64,000 nucleotides of DNA, taken from contig JBGUBD010000013.1 in NCBI GenBank assembly GCA_041821185.1, positions 45,346 to 109,345 of the forward strand, given 5' to 3'. The DNA is from Phycisphaerales bacterium AB-hyl4. Lineage in GTDB: Bacteria; Planctomycetota; Phycisphaerae; Phycisphaerales; Phycisphaeraceae. The number at the start of each line of letters is the position of its first letter. The stretch's first letter is position 1. Both the position numbers and the translations under genes were made by a program. This document shows, in pieces, positions 34,494-45,274 of the stretch. The notes beneath the pieces are model-generated. The model saw only the letters and a program-made list of their open reading frames with translations. It did not search any database and was not told the DNA's origin.

Positions 34494-34748
34494 TCGGCGG
34501 GGCTACAGACAAGTGAAACTTCACTTCTTCGTTGAGTTGGCCACCCCTTCAATGCCCAATCGCCCCCCCCACCGCGGCGTATACCCCCACCGGTGTGCGG
34601 CATTTCCACACCGCCGTCCCGCTCGCGTGTAACTCCGGCCCCGGCGATGACACGGCATACAGGACATAACCTGGCCGCAGCCAACCCGGAGGTAGCCGCG
34701 CGCCTATGGTATTGGCAGGAGCGGACCACTCAGAATGAGGAGTTGCAA
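34494..34748. other. Divergent upstream region of the FAD-Rieske gene
   Basis: 255 bases between the possible small frame and the FAD-Rieske start. I see no clear promoter consensus, repeat or RNA gene. AGGAG at the end of the region is the ribosome binding site of the FAD-Rieske gene. Confidence 0.35.
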
Positions 34749-36275
34749 ATGATTTCGTCTGGCCGAAACCGTGCGTATTGGGAACAGCGCCTGCGCCAGC
34801 AGGAATATCCGACGCTGGAAGCGGATACGCATGTCGATGTGGTCGTGGTGGGCGCTGGCATTACAGGCTTGAGCACCGCGCTGCGTCTGCAGCGCGAAGG
34901 CCGACGCGTGGCGGTGCTGGAATTGAATCGCATCGGCAGCGGCACCACCGGCCACAGCACGGGACATCTCGACGCTCACGTTGAACCGTCGCTGGACAAC
35001 CTCATCCACCAACTCGGCCGAGCGCAGGCACGGCTGGTGGTGGAGAGTCGATTGGCGGCGATCGATCAGGTCGAACGCAACTGCCGTGAACTATCCATCG
35101 ACTGCGACTTTCAGCGTATCCCCGCCTACTACTACTGTGAAACCGCCGAGGGCCGCGAGCAGGTGACACGCGAACTGGCCGCAGCGCAACGGCTGGGCCT
35201 GCGGTCGGAGCTGCGCAACGGCGACCCCCTGCCGTTCACCATTGAACTCTCGCTGCGCCTCGCGCGGCAGGCACGCTTTTCTCCATTGGCTTACGTGCAA
35301 GGCCTGGCCAAGGCCTTCGTCGAAGCGGACGGCCTGCTGTTCGAGCAGACGCGCGCCGAAAACATCGAAGGCCGATCCGGGCAGACCTGCGAGGTCAAGA
35401 CCAGTGGCGGCATCGTCACCGCACACGACGTCATCCTCGCCGGCCACAGCCCGATGCTGGGCCTGTTCAGTACCGAGCCGAGGGTCTACCCCCAACAGTC
35501 ATACGTGCTCGGCGTGCGCGTGGCAGACGATGTGCCCGATGCGCTCTACTGGGATACGGACGAGCCTTACCACTACACCCGCCTGGCAATGAGCGACGAG
35601 CCGGATCTGCTGATCATCGGCGGGGAAGATCACCCCACCGGCAGCGTCGACAACGAACAAGCGTCGTTCAACGCGCTCGAACAGTACGCCTACGAACGCT
35701 ACGACGTGAAACAGATTGAGCAACGCTGGTCGCATGAACTGTGGGTCTCGGCAGACGGATTGCCCTATATCGGCGAAGTGCCCGGCATGGAAGGCGTACA
35801 GATCGCCACCGGCTTTGCGGGCGACGGGCTGACGTATGGCTCGCTGGCCGGGCAGCTGCTCAGCGATGCCGTGCTCGGGAAGGAAAATCCGTGGGCCGGG
35901 ATTTACACGCCTTCGCGCGTTCGCCCACTGGCGTCGGCGAAGAAGATGACCGCCGGCGTATTGCACATCGCACGCCATTTCGTCGGCGATCGACTGGCCG
36001 GCGGCGAGGTCGACAGTATCGAAGACGTGCCGCCCGGCGAGGGCCGACTCGTGCAGATCAACGGCGAGAAGCTTGCGGTGTATCGCGACGATCGCGACCG
36101 CGTGCGAGCCATGTCGCCGGTGTGTCAGCATCGCGGCTGCCTGGTGCAATGGAACAACGCCGAACGAACATGGGACTGCCCCTGCCACGGCGGGCGCTAC
36201 GACGCGCAAGGCCGTGTCATCATGGGCCCACCTACATCGGACCTGCCGGTGCGTGACGTACGGGCGGCGAAGTGA
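34749..36275 (+). CDS. FAD-dependent oxidoreductase with C-terminal Rieske domain
   Basis: 508 aa, soluble. A DAO-type FAD domain begins VDVVVVGAGITGLSTALRLQ near residue 30 (GxGxxG) and runs to about 370, ending ATGFAGDGLTYGSLAG. The last 95 residues form a Rieske domain with CQHRGC and CPCHGG, giving the Cys-x-His and Cys-x-x-His ligands of a 2Fe-2S cluster. The family (PuuB-like fused to Rieske) is widespread but its substrate is not known. The ATG at 34749 follows AGGAG by six bases; the longer frame upstream is unlikely to be translated. Confidence 0.92.
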   Translation: MISSGRNRAYWEQRLRQQEYPTLEADTHVDVVVVGAGITGLSTALRLQREGRRVAVLELNRIGSGTTGHSTGHLDAHVEPSLDNLIHQLGRAQARLVVESRLAAIDQVERNCRELSIDCDFQRIPAYYYCETAEGREQVTRELAAAQRLGLRSELRNGDPLPFTIELSLRLARQARFSPLAYVQGLAKAFVEADGLLFEQTRAENIEGRSGQTCEVKTSGGIVTAHDVILAGHSPMLGLFSTEPRVYPQQSYVLGVRVADDVPDALYWDTDEPYHYTRLAMSDEPDLLIIGGEDHPTGSVDNEQASFNALEQYAYERYDVKQIEQRWSHELWVSADGLPYIGEVPGMEGVQIATGFAGDGLTYGSLAGQLLSDAVLGKENPWAGIYTPSRVRPLASAKKMTAGVLHIARHFVGDRLAGGEVDSIEDVPPGEGRLVQINGEKLAVYRDDRDRVRAMSPVCQHRGCLVQWNNAERTWDCPCHGGRYDAQGRVIMGPPTSDLPVRDVRAAK

Positions 36276-36299
36276 GTTTTCGGTTTCGATCTTCGAACT

Positions 36300-36311
36300 G
36301 AAACCAGAAAC
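36300..36311 (-). repeat. Dispersed 12-mer GTTTCTGGTTTC, copy 3
   Basis: Reverse complement of the 12-mer, 12 bases before the DUF58 gene start. Other copies at 942-953 and 15355-15366. Confidence 0.6.
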
Positions 36312-36323
36312 TACAATGCACGG

Positions 36324-37241
36324 ATGTTCGACCCGACGTCATGGTCACGGCTTGGAGGGTTGCTGTTCACAGCCAAGACGCTGGTGGACGGATTGTATGC
36401 GGGCGGACATGCTTCGCCGCGACACGGCGCGGGCATGGAGTTTCACGACTATCGGCCGTACGTGCCCGGCGACGACCTGTCGGCAGTAGACTGGAAACTG
36501 TTCGGCCGAACGGATCGCTACTACCTCCGCCGCGACCGTCGATACAGCGACCTGCACGTGCAACTGCTCGTGGATGTGTCGGCTTCGATGGACTTCGCCG
36601 CGCTGGACGGCCCGACACCCGATCGGCCGACCAAGCTCGCGGTCGCCAAACAACTCGCCGCGGCGATCGCGTTTCTCACCATACGACAAGGCGACCGCGT
36701 CGGCCTCGCGCTGGGCGGGCAACGGTTGCGCGAGGCCATGCCCGTGCGAAACAGCTGGCCGCATCTGCAACAACTGTGTGCGACATTGGAGCAGGCAACG
36801 GTCAACACAGGCGCGGGCGACGTTGGGGCGTGTCTGCGACAATTGCACGCGATGCGGCAGCGGCGCGGGCTCGTGGTGTTGCTGTCGGATCTGCTCGACG
36901 AACCGGGGCCGATGCTCGACGGCTTGCAACGGCTTCGGCATGACCGTTTCGAGGTGATCGTGCTGCAAGTGCTTTCGCCGAACGAACTGCACCTGTCGCA
37001 GGCAGGCGTCGGCTGGCGTCGGCTGGTGGACGCTGAATCATCGCGTCGGGCGGATGTTCGGCTATCAGGCGCGGGGGCGAAGGCGGAGGTCGAGTACGAT
37101 CGGCGAATGGCGTCGCATCTGGCGGCGCTGCGTACCGCCTGCCTCAGCCGAGGGGCGGCGTACCAGCTTGTGCGGACGGATCAGCCGGCGCTGATGTCGC
37201 TTCGGCAATACCTGGCCCGACGCAGCGCCGCCGGGTGGTGA
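36324..37241 (+). CDS. DUF58 domain protein
   Basis: 305 aa. The DUF58 signature EFHDYRPYVPGDDLSAVDWK near residues 39-58 is followed by GRTDRYYLRRDRR, and the protein has a VWA-like fold with a partial MIDAS (LLVDVSASMDF near residue 90). These proteins usually accompany MoxR AAA+ ATPases and von Willebrand domain proteins in envelope or chaperone-like complexes. Here no MoxR gene is next to it, so a partner must be elsewhere. Confidence 0.9.
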   Translation: MFDPTSWSRLGGLLFTAKTLVDGLYAGGHASPRHGAGMEFHDYRPYVPGDDLSAVDWKLFGRTDRYYLRRDRRYSDLHVQLLVDVSASMDFAALDGPTPDRPTKLAVAKQLAAAIAFLTIRQGDRVGLALGGQRLREAMPVRNSWPHLQQLCATLEQATVNTGAGDVGACLRQLHAMRQRRGLVVLLSDLLDEPGPMLDGLQRLRHDRFEVIVLQVLSPNELHLSQAGVGWRRLVDAESSRRADVRLSGAGAKAEVEYDRRMASHLAALRTACLSRGAAYQLVRTDQPALMSLRQYLARRSAAGW

Positions 37242-37349
37242 CGGCTGGCTCTGCGTTGCGGTTTCGCTGAAAATGGCAGATGTGCTACGCTTGAACGATA
37301 CCGGGCCTGCGGATTTCAATCAGGTGTAAATCGAAAGTAGGTTGTTCGC

Positions 37350-38261
37350 GTGAAAGTATTGTTAACAGGAGCCGCCGGTCGGCTGGGCAGCCGAACGTGG
37401 CATGCGTTGCTGGCGAATGGACATGAAGTGCGCGCCACGGATTGTCGATATCGCGCCGACATGCCCGGTCAGCTTGATCTCGTTGACCTGACCGACATGT
37501 TGGCCTGCTACCGGTTGATCGAAGGTTGTGATGCGATCGCCCATCTGGGCAACATTCCAAACATATCACAGAGCGCGACAGCCCAAGAGCTGTACCGGAC
37601 GAACGGCACGATCAACATGAACGTCTTCCAGGCCGCGCTCGAGCTGCGTGTGAACAACATCGTGTTCGCCAGCTCGGTGCAGGTCATCTCCGGCCGGCGT
37701 CATGGAAGCGCAACGGACGAGCCGACCGTCACACTCCCTTACCTGCCTGCCGATGGCGACCTGCCCGTGAACCCCGGCAACGCGTATGCGCTCAGCAAGC
37801 AGGCCGGCGAGGATGCCCTTCGCTATTTCGCGGCATTGAACGATGCGGGCTGCTACGTGGGGATGCGCTTTCCGGCATTGATAACACCGGAATCATTTGC
37901 TCGCTTCGCATCATATCACTGGGGGGAGTCGGCATCGAAGCCCGTTCGATTCACTGGCAACATCAACGAAGCGCTCGCGTTTCTTGCTATGGACGACGCG
38001 GCGGACCTGGTCTGTCGGGCACTCGAACGCCCCCGGGCGGGCTACCGACAGTATTTCCCAGCGGCAAGGCAGACCCGGCCGGGCTGGTCCGTACAGGACG
38101 CGATCGAGGCATACTACACCGACGTGCCGCTGCGCAAGCCTATCGATCAGTTGACCAGCCTGGTGGACATCAGCGCGCTCACGCGCGATTTCGACTGGGA
38201 GCCGACTCGCTCGGATGAAATGGTGCAGCAATCTCAGGAAGAAGCGGACGCGACGGCGTGA
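37350..38261 (+). CDS. NAD-dependent epimerase/dehydratase family protein
   Basis: 303-aa extended SDR. The N-terminal NAD-binding motif is LLTGAAGRLGSRTWH (GxxGxxG). NIVFASSVQVISG and NAYALSKQAGEDALRYF carry the Ser and the Tyr-x3-Lys (YALSK) of the active site. Sugar epimerase or dehydratase activity is likely; the substrate is unknown. A GTG start at 37350 is used. Confidence 0.87.
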   Translation: MKVLLTGAAGRLGSRTWHALLANGHEVRATDCRYRADMPGQLDLVDLTDMLACYRLIEGCDAIAHLGNIPNISQSATAQELYRTNGTINMNVFQAALELRVNNIVFASSVQVISGRRHGSATDEPTVTLPYLPADGDLPVNPGNAYALSKQAGEDALRYFAALNDAGCYVGMRFPALITPESFARFASYHWGESASKPVRFTGNINEALAFLAMDDAADLVCRALERPRAGYRQYFPAARQTRPGWSVQDAIEAYYTDVPLRKPIDQLTSLVDISALTRDFDWEPTRSDEMVQQSQEEADATA

Positions 38262-38327
38262 GATGGTTCCTCGTTCGAATCCATCGCCCGACTCATACGG
38301 ATTGGACATGGATTTCGGGTGCAATGG

Positions 38328-38354
38328 ACGCCCACGGATTAAATCCGTGGGCGT
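38328..38354. repeat. Palindrome with CCCACGGAT arms, copy 3
   Basis: Perfect 13-bp arms ACGCCCACGGATT and AATCCGTGGGCGT flank one base, between the convergent epimerase and P-loop genes. Lacks a T-run. The same core occurs at 974-996 and in the tpx terminator. Confidence 0.75.
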
Positions 38355-38396
38355 CAGCCCGCTTGCACAGAGCCCGCGTTTGATGGGTCATCCGTA

Positions 38397-39518
38397 TCAC
38401 TGGCCGAACAGGTTCGCCTGGTAGAACATGCCGCGCTGTTCGAAGTACGTCATCGCGTCGGCGGTGGTGTTGAAGACGTTGGTTGCGGTTTCGGTAATGA
38501 AAGGCGAAGGCGATTTTTTCGGCTTCCACACGACGTAAACTTCCTTGCCGTGCTCGAAGGCGTGTTGCAGTTCGCGCTCAACGCCGGACGACAAGCCGGG
38601 GATGCCGCCGGGCAATTCGGGGATATAGCTAACGATCATGTCGGACTGATCGATGAGTTTGAAGTCGCGCATGTAGATCTGCCCGTCAATGTCGCCGGCG
38701 ATGTCGAGGATCTGCTTCGCGGACACTTTCAATCGCCGCGGGCCGTCCGGCGTGCTCATCGTCGCTTCGACGAAGTCACGCCCATCGCGCGCCGCCTGCA
38801 GCGCGTTTTCGAGCAGCAGCTTCTCATCCACATCACCGGGGTCGAAGGCGATGAATTGCTTGGCAAGCTCGGCGCGGAAGGTGTCAATCTCGGCAAGCAC
38901 ATCCGGCATGCCGACCACGTGTGTCATCGGGAACGACGGGTAGACCCGCCGCATATCCGGCCGACAGATCAGGCGAAAGCAAGTTTGCAGCGTCTCGGAA
39001 TCGCGGCCGCGCGAGAGGATGTAAAACCGGTCGGCAATGCCTAACGCCTGCGCGAGTAACTCGGTGGCCATGATCTCCTCTTCACGCCAGACCATCAGAT
39101 CCTTGAGCGTGGCGTCGACGATGTGCTCATCGTGCAGCCGCTGGTGGACGACTTCAATGTTGTCGACGAGACAGATGAGCGTGTCGGGTTTGAGGGCGCG
39201 GATCTGGTCGAAGTCGAACGCGGCGAACAGGCCATGCCGCCAGCGGAAAGTAGCGTGAGTATTGACGACGACGTGCTCTTGCGGATGCTGATTCGCGTGG
39301 TTGATGACGTCCTTGAACGCTGCCCTGCGAAGCGCGTGCAGGCGGGACAGCGGCAGGTCGAGGATACGGCCGGGCCGAACGTCGCGTGCTTCGTCGTACA
39401 TGAGGTCGCCGACGTTCAGTAATGACAGCCGCTCGCCATGGTCCGCCGCAGTCTGGACGACCTGTTCGAGATAATGCTTCTTATCCATCCCGACCTGTCC
39501 GGTGACGATTGCGCGCAT
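38397..39518 (-). CDS. P-loop kinase-like protein fused to a nucleoside deoxyribosyltransferase-like domain
   Basis: 373 aa from the ATG at 39518. The N-terminus VTGQVGMDKKHYLEQV resembles the P-loop of an adenylate-kinase-like NTPase (GxxGxxKK). Residues near 110-180 continue the NTPase-type core (VVNTHATFRW, LICLVDNIEV). The last 90 residues contain RDFKLIDQSDMIVSYIPE then SSGVERELQHAFEHGKEVYVV, typical of the nucleoside 2-deoxyribosyltransferase-like fold. Such an arrangement suggests a nucleotide-handling enzyme, but I recognise no characterised example. It lies 74 bases downstream of the tRNA-Val terminator. Confidence 0.75.
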   Translation of the reverse strand: MRAIVTGQVGMDKKHYLEQVVQTAADHGERLSLLNVGDLMYDEARDVRPGRILDLPLSRLHALRRAAFKDVINHANQHPQEHVVVNTHATFRWRHGLFAAFDFDQIRALKPDTLICLVDNIEVVHQRLHDEHIVDATLKDLMVWREEEIMATELLAQALGIADRFYILSRGRDSETLQTCFRLICRPDMRRVYPSFPMTHVVGMPDVLAEIDTFRAELAKQFIAFDPGDVDEKLLLENALQAARDGRDFVEATMSTPDGPRRLKVSAKQILDIAGDIDGQIYMRDFKLIDQSDMIVSYIPELPGGIPGLSSGVERELQHAFEHGKEVYVVWKPKKSPSPFITETATNVFNTTADAMTYFEQRGMFYQANLFGQ

Positions 39519-39591
39519 GCCTGAAACCCTTGATTGATGAAAAACGTCGTGCGGAGGCGGAATTATAACGAACACCACGCCCTTCAAAAAC

Positions 39592-39629
39592 AAAAAGCCC
39601 CGTAAACCTTGCGGTTTGCGGGGCTTAAA
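39592..39629 (-). terminator. Rho-independent terminator of tRNA-Val
   Basis: Minus-strand stem AAGCCCCGCAAACC / GGTTTACGGGGCTT with a GCAA loop and a T-rich tail (TTTTTG). It lies directly after the tRNA. Confidence 0.9.
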
Positions 39630-39631
39630 AA

Positions 39632-39705
39632 TGGCCCTAACTGGACTCGAACCAGTGACCTCCACCGTGTCAAGGTGGCGCTCTAGCCAACTGAGCTATA
39701 GGACC
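39632..39705 (-). tRNA. tRNA-Val(GAC)
   Basis: Cloverleaf on the minus strand: acceptor GGTCCTA with TAGGGCC, D-arm AGCTCAGTTGGCTAGAGC, anticodon stem CCACC/GGTGG around TTGACAC (anticodon GAC), T-arm TGGTTCGAGTCCA, discriminator A. CCA is not encoded. Confidence 0.96.
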
Positions 39706-39900
39706 GTATGGGGCCGCTTAGGGCCACGGTCGGGCAAGGAAGTATACCCGGCCGACGCTCGGCTGCAACTGCCGCAAACGCTGACGACGCGACAGGCATT
39801 GGTTGCTACGATGGGGCGCGGTAGGCTGCAGATCTATTACGGATGTGCAGCTGGAGCAACGCAAACAGATCCCGAGCCTTTGGTCGAGTCACAGCCAGCT

Positions 39901-41055
39901 ATGGAAATCAAGCTCAAGTACGGCATAAACCCGAATCAGTCGTTCGCCCGCGTGGTCGTGGAAGGCGACAAAAGCCCTCTGGCCGTCCGCAACGGCAGCC
40001 CGAGTTACATCAATATCCTAGACGGACTGCGAGGCTGGCAGCTTGTCCGGGAATTGAAGCAGGCCACAGGCAAGGCGGCGGCGGCTTCCTATAAACACGT
40101 CAGCCCGGCAGGCGTCGCGGTGGCCGGGGAGTTGAGCGAGCAGTTTCGCCAGGCGTTTTTCGTTCCCGACGATATGACGCTGTCGCCGATCGCCTCGGCC
40201 TACGCCAAGGCGCGCAGCTCGGATCGCGTGGCCAGCTTCGGCGATTTCATCAGCGTATCGGACAAGGTGGATGTGAGCCTCGCCCGGCTGATCAAGCCGG
40301 AAGTCTCGGACGGCATCATCGCGCCGGACTATGACGCCGAGGCCTTGGAACTGTTGCAAAGCAAAAAAGGTGGCAATTACGTCATCCTCCAGATTGATCC
40401 GGACTGGCAACCGACAGACACCGAGTATCGGCTTGAGTTCGGCCTTCGACTTGAGCAAAGCTACAACGATGCGGTGATCGATCGCGAATTGATCTCCTCC
40501 AACGTGGTGACGCAGAACCGCACGCTTTCCGACGAAGCGATCGAGACGCTCCTGGTCACGACGATCACGCTCAAGCACACACAGTCGAACTCGGTGGCGT
40601 TGGGCTACCAAGGGCAGGCGGTGGGCATCGGAGCCGGTCAGCAGTCGCGGATCGCCTGTACTCGACTCGCGTGCGAAAAGATGGACCGCTGGATGTTGGC
40701 CCAGCACCCGCACGCAGCGCAGTTGCAATACAAAGAGACCGTGCCACGATCGGAAAAGGCGAATCTGGTTGATGCGCTATTGCGGTGGTACGAGTTGGAC
40801 GTGGCTGAGCGAAGCCTGCTGCAAAGCCAGCTCACGAAGCCCGCCCAGCCGATCACGCTGGACGAGCGTACGCAGTGGCTGAAGAACTTTGGTGACGTGT
40901 CGATGAGTTCCGACGCTTTCTTCCCGTTCCGCGACAACCTGGATCGCTCGGCTCGCAGCGGCGTGAAATACGTAGCGCAGCCTGGCGGGTCGAAGCGTGA
41001 TGCGGACGTGATCGCCGCGGCTGACCAGCATGGCATGGTGATGGTCGCCACGGGC

Positions 41056-41076
<21 letters not shown>
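39901..41076 (+). CDS. Standalone AICAR transformylase (PurH C-terminal half)
   Basis: 391 aa. Transfers a formyl group to AICAR in the ninth step of purine synthesis. The signatures of the AICARFT part of PurH are present: LKYGINPNQ at the start, SPSYINILDGLRGWQLVREL, ASYKHVSPAGVAVAG (with the catalytic Lys-His pair) and SDGIIAPDYDAEAL. The N-terminal IMP cyclohydrolase (MGS) domain of bifunctional PurH is absent, and the ATG at 39901 is the only sensible start. The frame is open upstream across tRNA-Val, but this is not coding. IMP cyclohydrolase must be supplied by another gene. Confidence 0.92.
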
Positions 41077-42762
<1,686 letters not shown>

Positions 42763-42766
42763 AGCG

Positions 42767-42985
42767 CTACTTCCCCCTCGCCGCTGATCGGCCGCGTCGC
42801 TTCACACTCAGCCCCAGCAGGCGGGCCAGATCATCGACGTTCGCCATGCTCATGCCGTGGCCGGCCATGAACCTCGATAGCGTCGACTGTGGAATGCCGG
42901 ACTCCATGCTGATGCGGTAGCGGGTCAAGCCGCTCGCTCGGACCTGCTGCCGTATCTGCTCGCTGAATCGTTCCTGTTCGCTCAT
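42767..42985 (-). CDS. Cro/C1-type HTH regulator, adjacent to integrase
   Basis: 72 aa. A lambda-repressor-like HTH: VRASGLTRYRISMESGIPQS then TLSRFMAGHGMSMANVDDLARLLGL. Such small proteins act as repressors or as recombination directionality factors. It ends four bases before the integrase ATG, so the two are surely cotranscribed. The tail is Arg/Lys-rich. Confidence 0.88.
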   Translation of the reverse strand: MSEQERFSEQIRQQVRASGLTRYRISMESGIPQSTLSRFMAGHGMSMANVDDLARLLGLSVKRRGRSAARGK

Positions 42986-43039
42986 GACTGTTTCACCTTA
43001 TATCGGATTACGTCGATTATTGCAAGTATGGTGCCGGCG

Positions 43040-43128
43040 ATGCCGTTCGGTCATGCCGTTCGATCCCTGCCACCCTCTGACTGGTACACATTGCGATTCT
43101 GGCTCACTATCCAATATCTACCAGTCAG
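43040..43128. repeat. Direct and inverted repeats between AAA gene and Cro-like gene
   Basis: ATGCCGTTCG occurs twice, at 43040-43049 and 43053-43062 (13-base period). A perfect inverted repeat CTGACTGGTA at 43077-43086 pairs with TACCAGTCAG at 43119-43128, spanning the AAA gene stop. Possible binding sites for the Cro-like protein or integrase, or an origin; not assignable from sequence. Confidence 0.6.
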
Positions 43129-44378
43129 GGGTCTATAGGCAATGGCACAGATTGGCCGGCCATGCACAAGTAGTATTTGGGCGGAATCGCGCCCTTTTGT
43201 GCGTGCGTTTCAGCCCCCACCGCCGCCTTCGCTTTCCGCAGCACATGCTTGCCGAATCCTGCCGACTCGGCCGCTGCATTGACGTCGGCCGCAGGTCGTG
43301 GGCCACCGCTCAGCAGGTCACGCAGCCACGCTTCGGCCTCGTCTGCCTTGCTGCTCGACTGGCCCGCCTGCTGTGGTCGGTCCAGCTCCCACGCTGTCAC
43401 GTCGTCATTCTCATCACCCCAGCGGATCGCCCCCGGCTGGTCGGGGCTCAGGCCGACGATGCTGTATTCGAGCGTGGGGGCGGGCATGAAGTCGTTGGCC
43501 TTAACCGCCGCCATGTAGCAGGCATCGGCTTCGTGGTCCAGCTTGCCCAGGTACCAGATACACCGAGCGCTGCCACCGATGGCCCGCCCGCCGCTGAGCC
43601 GGTCCAGCGGATCGCTGTAGCCGCCCTTGTTGGTGTGTGCGAAGATCGCCACGCATAGCCCGTACTGCTCGGCAAGCTCCTGCATCGGCCAAAGGCATTT
43701 TCGGATGTTCGCGTTGTCGATACAGCGCATCGACGGAAATAGGCTATCGAGCGTGTCGACCACCAGCAGCCGCGTATCCGGTCGCTGGTCCAGCACGCCG
43801 GCCAGCTCACCGCAATCGGTCGCCAGGTCGATCATGGTCTTATCGCCGGCGTCGTCGGTCGCGTGGCCGATGATGCTGCACCGCTTCACGTCCGCGCCGG
43901 CCTGCTTGAGCCGGTCGCGTATCGCCGCGTCGGTGCCTTCGCCCTTGATGTAGAGCACTTCGCCGGCGTCGCAGGGCGAACCGTCCGGCCACGCCTTGCC
44001 ATTGGTGACACGGCTGGCCAGGTCTGCCGCGAGCGTCGACTTGCCCCGGCCCGGTCTGCTGAAAATCACATTGATCGCCCCGCGAACAAGCCGGCGCTTC
44101 CACAGGTAGGACGTGCCGGCGTCGTCAATCGCTTCACAGGCCCGGACGTGCAGCCGCCGGGCGTTCGCCGGGTCGGTGCTCTTCATCCACTCCCGCAGCG
44201 ATTCTCGCGGCTTGCTGGTGCTCACGCCGACGTACTCGGCCGCTTGCTTGAGCTGCTTGTAATCCCCCTTCGCCAACATCCCCGCTATGTACAGCCTCGT
44301 ACCTTCGCGGCGTTCGCGCTGCTCGGCGTCGGAAAGCTCATAGAACCGCAGCACGCTATGCCCGTTGGTCGTGCTCAT
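43125..44378 (-). CDS. RepA-like AAA ATPase (replicative helicase type)
   Basis: 417 aa. A RecA-fold ATPase of the AAA_25/RepA type: Walker A SRPGRGKST at 107-115, Walker B RLLVVDTLDS at 203-212, and FAHTNKGG near 245. The C-terminus (about 355-417) resembles a small winged-helix or primase-associated tail. A replicative helicase role for the excised element is likely. GGGAGG lies eight bases before the ATG at 44378, which overlaps the preceding stop by four bases. Confidence 0.85.
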   Translation of the reverse strand: MSTTNGHSVLRFYELSDAEQRERREGTRLYIAGMLAKGDYKQLKQAAEYVGVSTSKPRESLREWMKSTDPANARRLHVRACEAIDDAGTSYLWKRRLVRGAINVIFSRPGRGKSTLAADLASRVTNGKAWPDGSPCDAGEVLYIKGEGTDAAIRDRLKQAGADVKRCSIIGHATDDAGDKTMIDLATDCGELAGVLDQRPDTRLLVVDTLDSLFPSMRCIDNANIRKCLWPMQELAEQYGLCVAIFAHTNKGGYSDPLDRLSGGRAIGGSARCIWYLGKLDHEADACYMAAVKANDFMPAPTLEYSIVGLSPDQPGAIRWGDENDDVTAWELDRPQQAGQSSSKADEAEAWLRDLLSGGPRPAADVNAAAESAGFGKHVLRKAKAAVGAETHAQKGAIPPKYYLCMAGQSVPLPIDP

Positions 44379-44653
44379 CGGCGACGCCTCCCCCGTGCTT
44401 GACCTACGCACGCCACGATATCGCCGGGGCTGAGCACTTCGGCGCCCTGGTCCGTCAGCACGATCGGCATGTAGTCGTCGACCACGCCGAACCGTGCATG
44501 ATTCATCTGCACATGCACCAGCGCCACAATATCCCACTCGTCACCCTCGACGGTGATGCACCGCCGGCCGGCAGGTAGTGGAATCGTGGCGATGTGATGA
44601 AACCGCCCATCGCAGGGGGGCAGGTGGTCGCTTTCGGATGGTATACTGTTCAT
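44375..44653 (-). CDS. Hypothetical small protein of the element
   Basis: 92 aa from the ATG at 44653. Beta-rich pattern (RRCITVEGDEWDIVALVHVQ, ARFGVVDDYMPIVLTDQG). No recognised domain. It overlaps the AAA ATPase start by four bases (ATGA), so it is cotranslated with it and may be a helper of the replicase. Confidence 0.7.
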   Translation of the reverse strand: MNSIPSESDHLPPCDGRFHHIATIPLPAGRRCITVEGDEWDIVALVHVQMNHARFGVVDDYMPIVLTDQGAEVLSPGDIVACVGQARGRRRR

Positions 44654-44756
44654 GCCTGATTCGCCTTTGGCCGTGGACGCTTCGCCGGCGTCGCACGGCC
44701 TTTTTATTGACCTGGTGCAGGCCACCAGCCGCGACGCGCGGCCGGCGATGCACTGG

Positions 44757-45053
44757 TTAACGGTCTGCTTCCTTCATCGCTGCCCACTCCACGCGAACGG
44801 GGCAGCCTGCCGCCGCCCACGCTTCCAGCTCGGCACGACTCCACCGCGAACTGCTGCCAAGCTTCACCTTCTGCGGCCCGAGCCTGCCGCCTTGGTCCAT
44901 GCTCAGGAAGTGCGAACGGCTCACGCCGCAGTAAGCCGCGGCCTGCTCGGCGTCGAGTAGTGCCGGCGTGAAGCTGGTGGCCCGCCTCAACAGATCCGCC
45001 AGGCCCTCGGCCGGCGTCGCTGCTTCGATCGTGTTCGTTGTCGTGTTGCTCAT
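44757..45053 (-). CDS. AlpA/excisionase-like HTH protein (HTH_17 type)
   Basis: 98 aa. The winged HTH appears in LLDAEQAAAYCGVSRSHFLS then RWSRAELEAWAAAGCP, as in HTH_17/AlpA proteins that act as excisionases or regulators. The ATG at 45053 has GAGG five bases upstream. Its upstream neighbour ends three bases before it. Confidence 0.85.
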   Translation of the reverse strand: MSNTTTNTIEAATPAEGLADLLRRATSFTPALLDAEQAAAYCGVSRSHFLSMDQGGRLGPQKVKLGSSSRWSRAELEAWAAAGCPVRVEWAAMKEADR

Positions 45054-45055
45054 GG

Positions 45056-45274
45056 CTACCTCGCGTTCTCGCCCTTGAATTCGCCCTGATAAAGCCATCG
45101 CTTTTGCTGGTCGCTCCACCAGTAGCAGGTGCATCCGCTCGGCTTTGGGCCGGTCGGCCCGTAGCTGGTGAGCATCAGGTAATGCCGTGCAGGATGGGTC
45201 GGCGGGGGCAGGTGCCCCGCGTCTGCCGGCCCGCCGCAGATATTCGGCTGTACGCCGGTGTCGTCGGTGCTCAT
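45056..45274 (-). CDS. Small Cys/Trp-rich protein of the element
   Basis: 72 aa. Notable CTCYWWSDQQKRWLYQGEF near the C-terminus and two Cys earlier. No known family. The start overlaps the tape-measure stop (ATGA) and its last codons contain the ribosome binding site of the next gene, so it is part of the operon. Confidence 0.7.
   Translation of the reverse strand: MSTDDTGVQPNICGGPADAGHLPPPTHPARHYLMLTSYGPTGPKPSGCTCYWWSDQQKRWLYQGEFKGENAR

Noticed and set aside
39616-39900. Longer AICAR transformylase starting before 39901
   Set aside because: This would run through tRNA-Val and translate the tRNA; the ATG at 39901 fits the family start.
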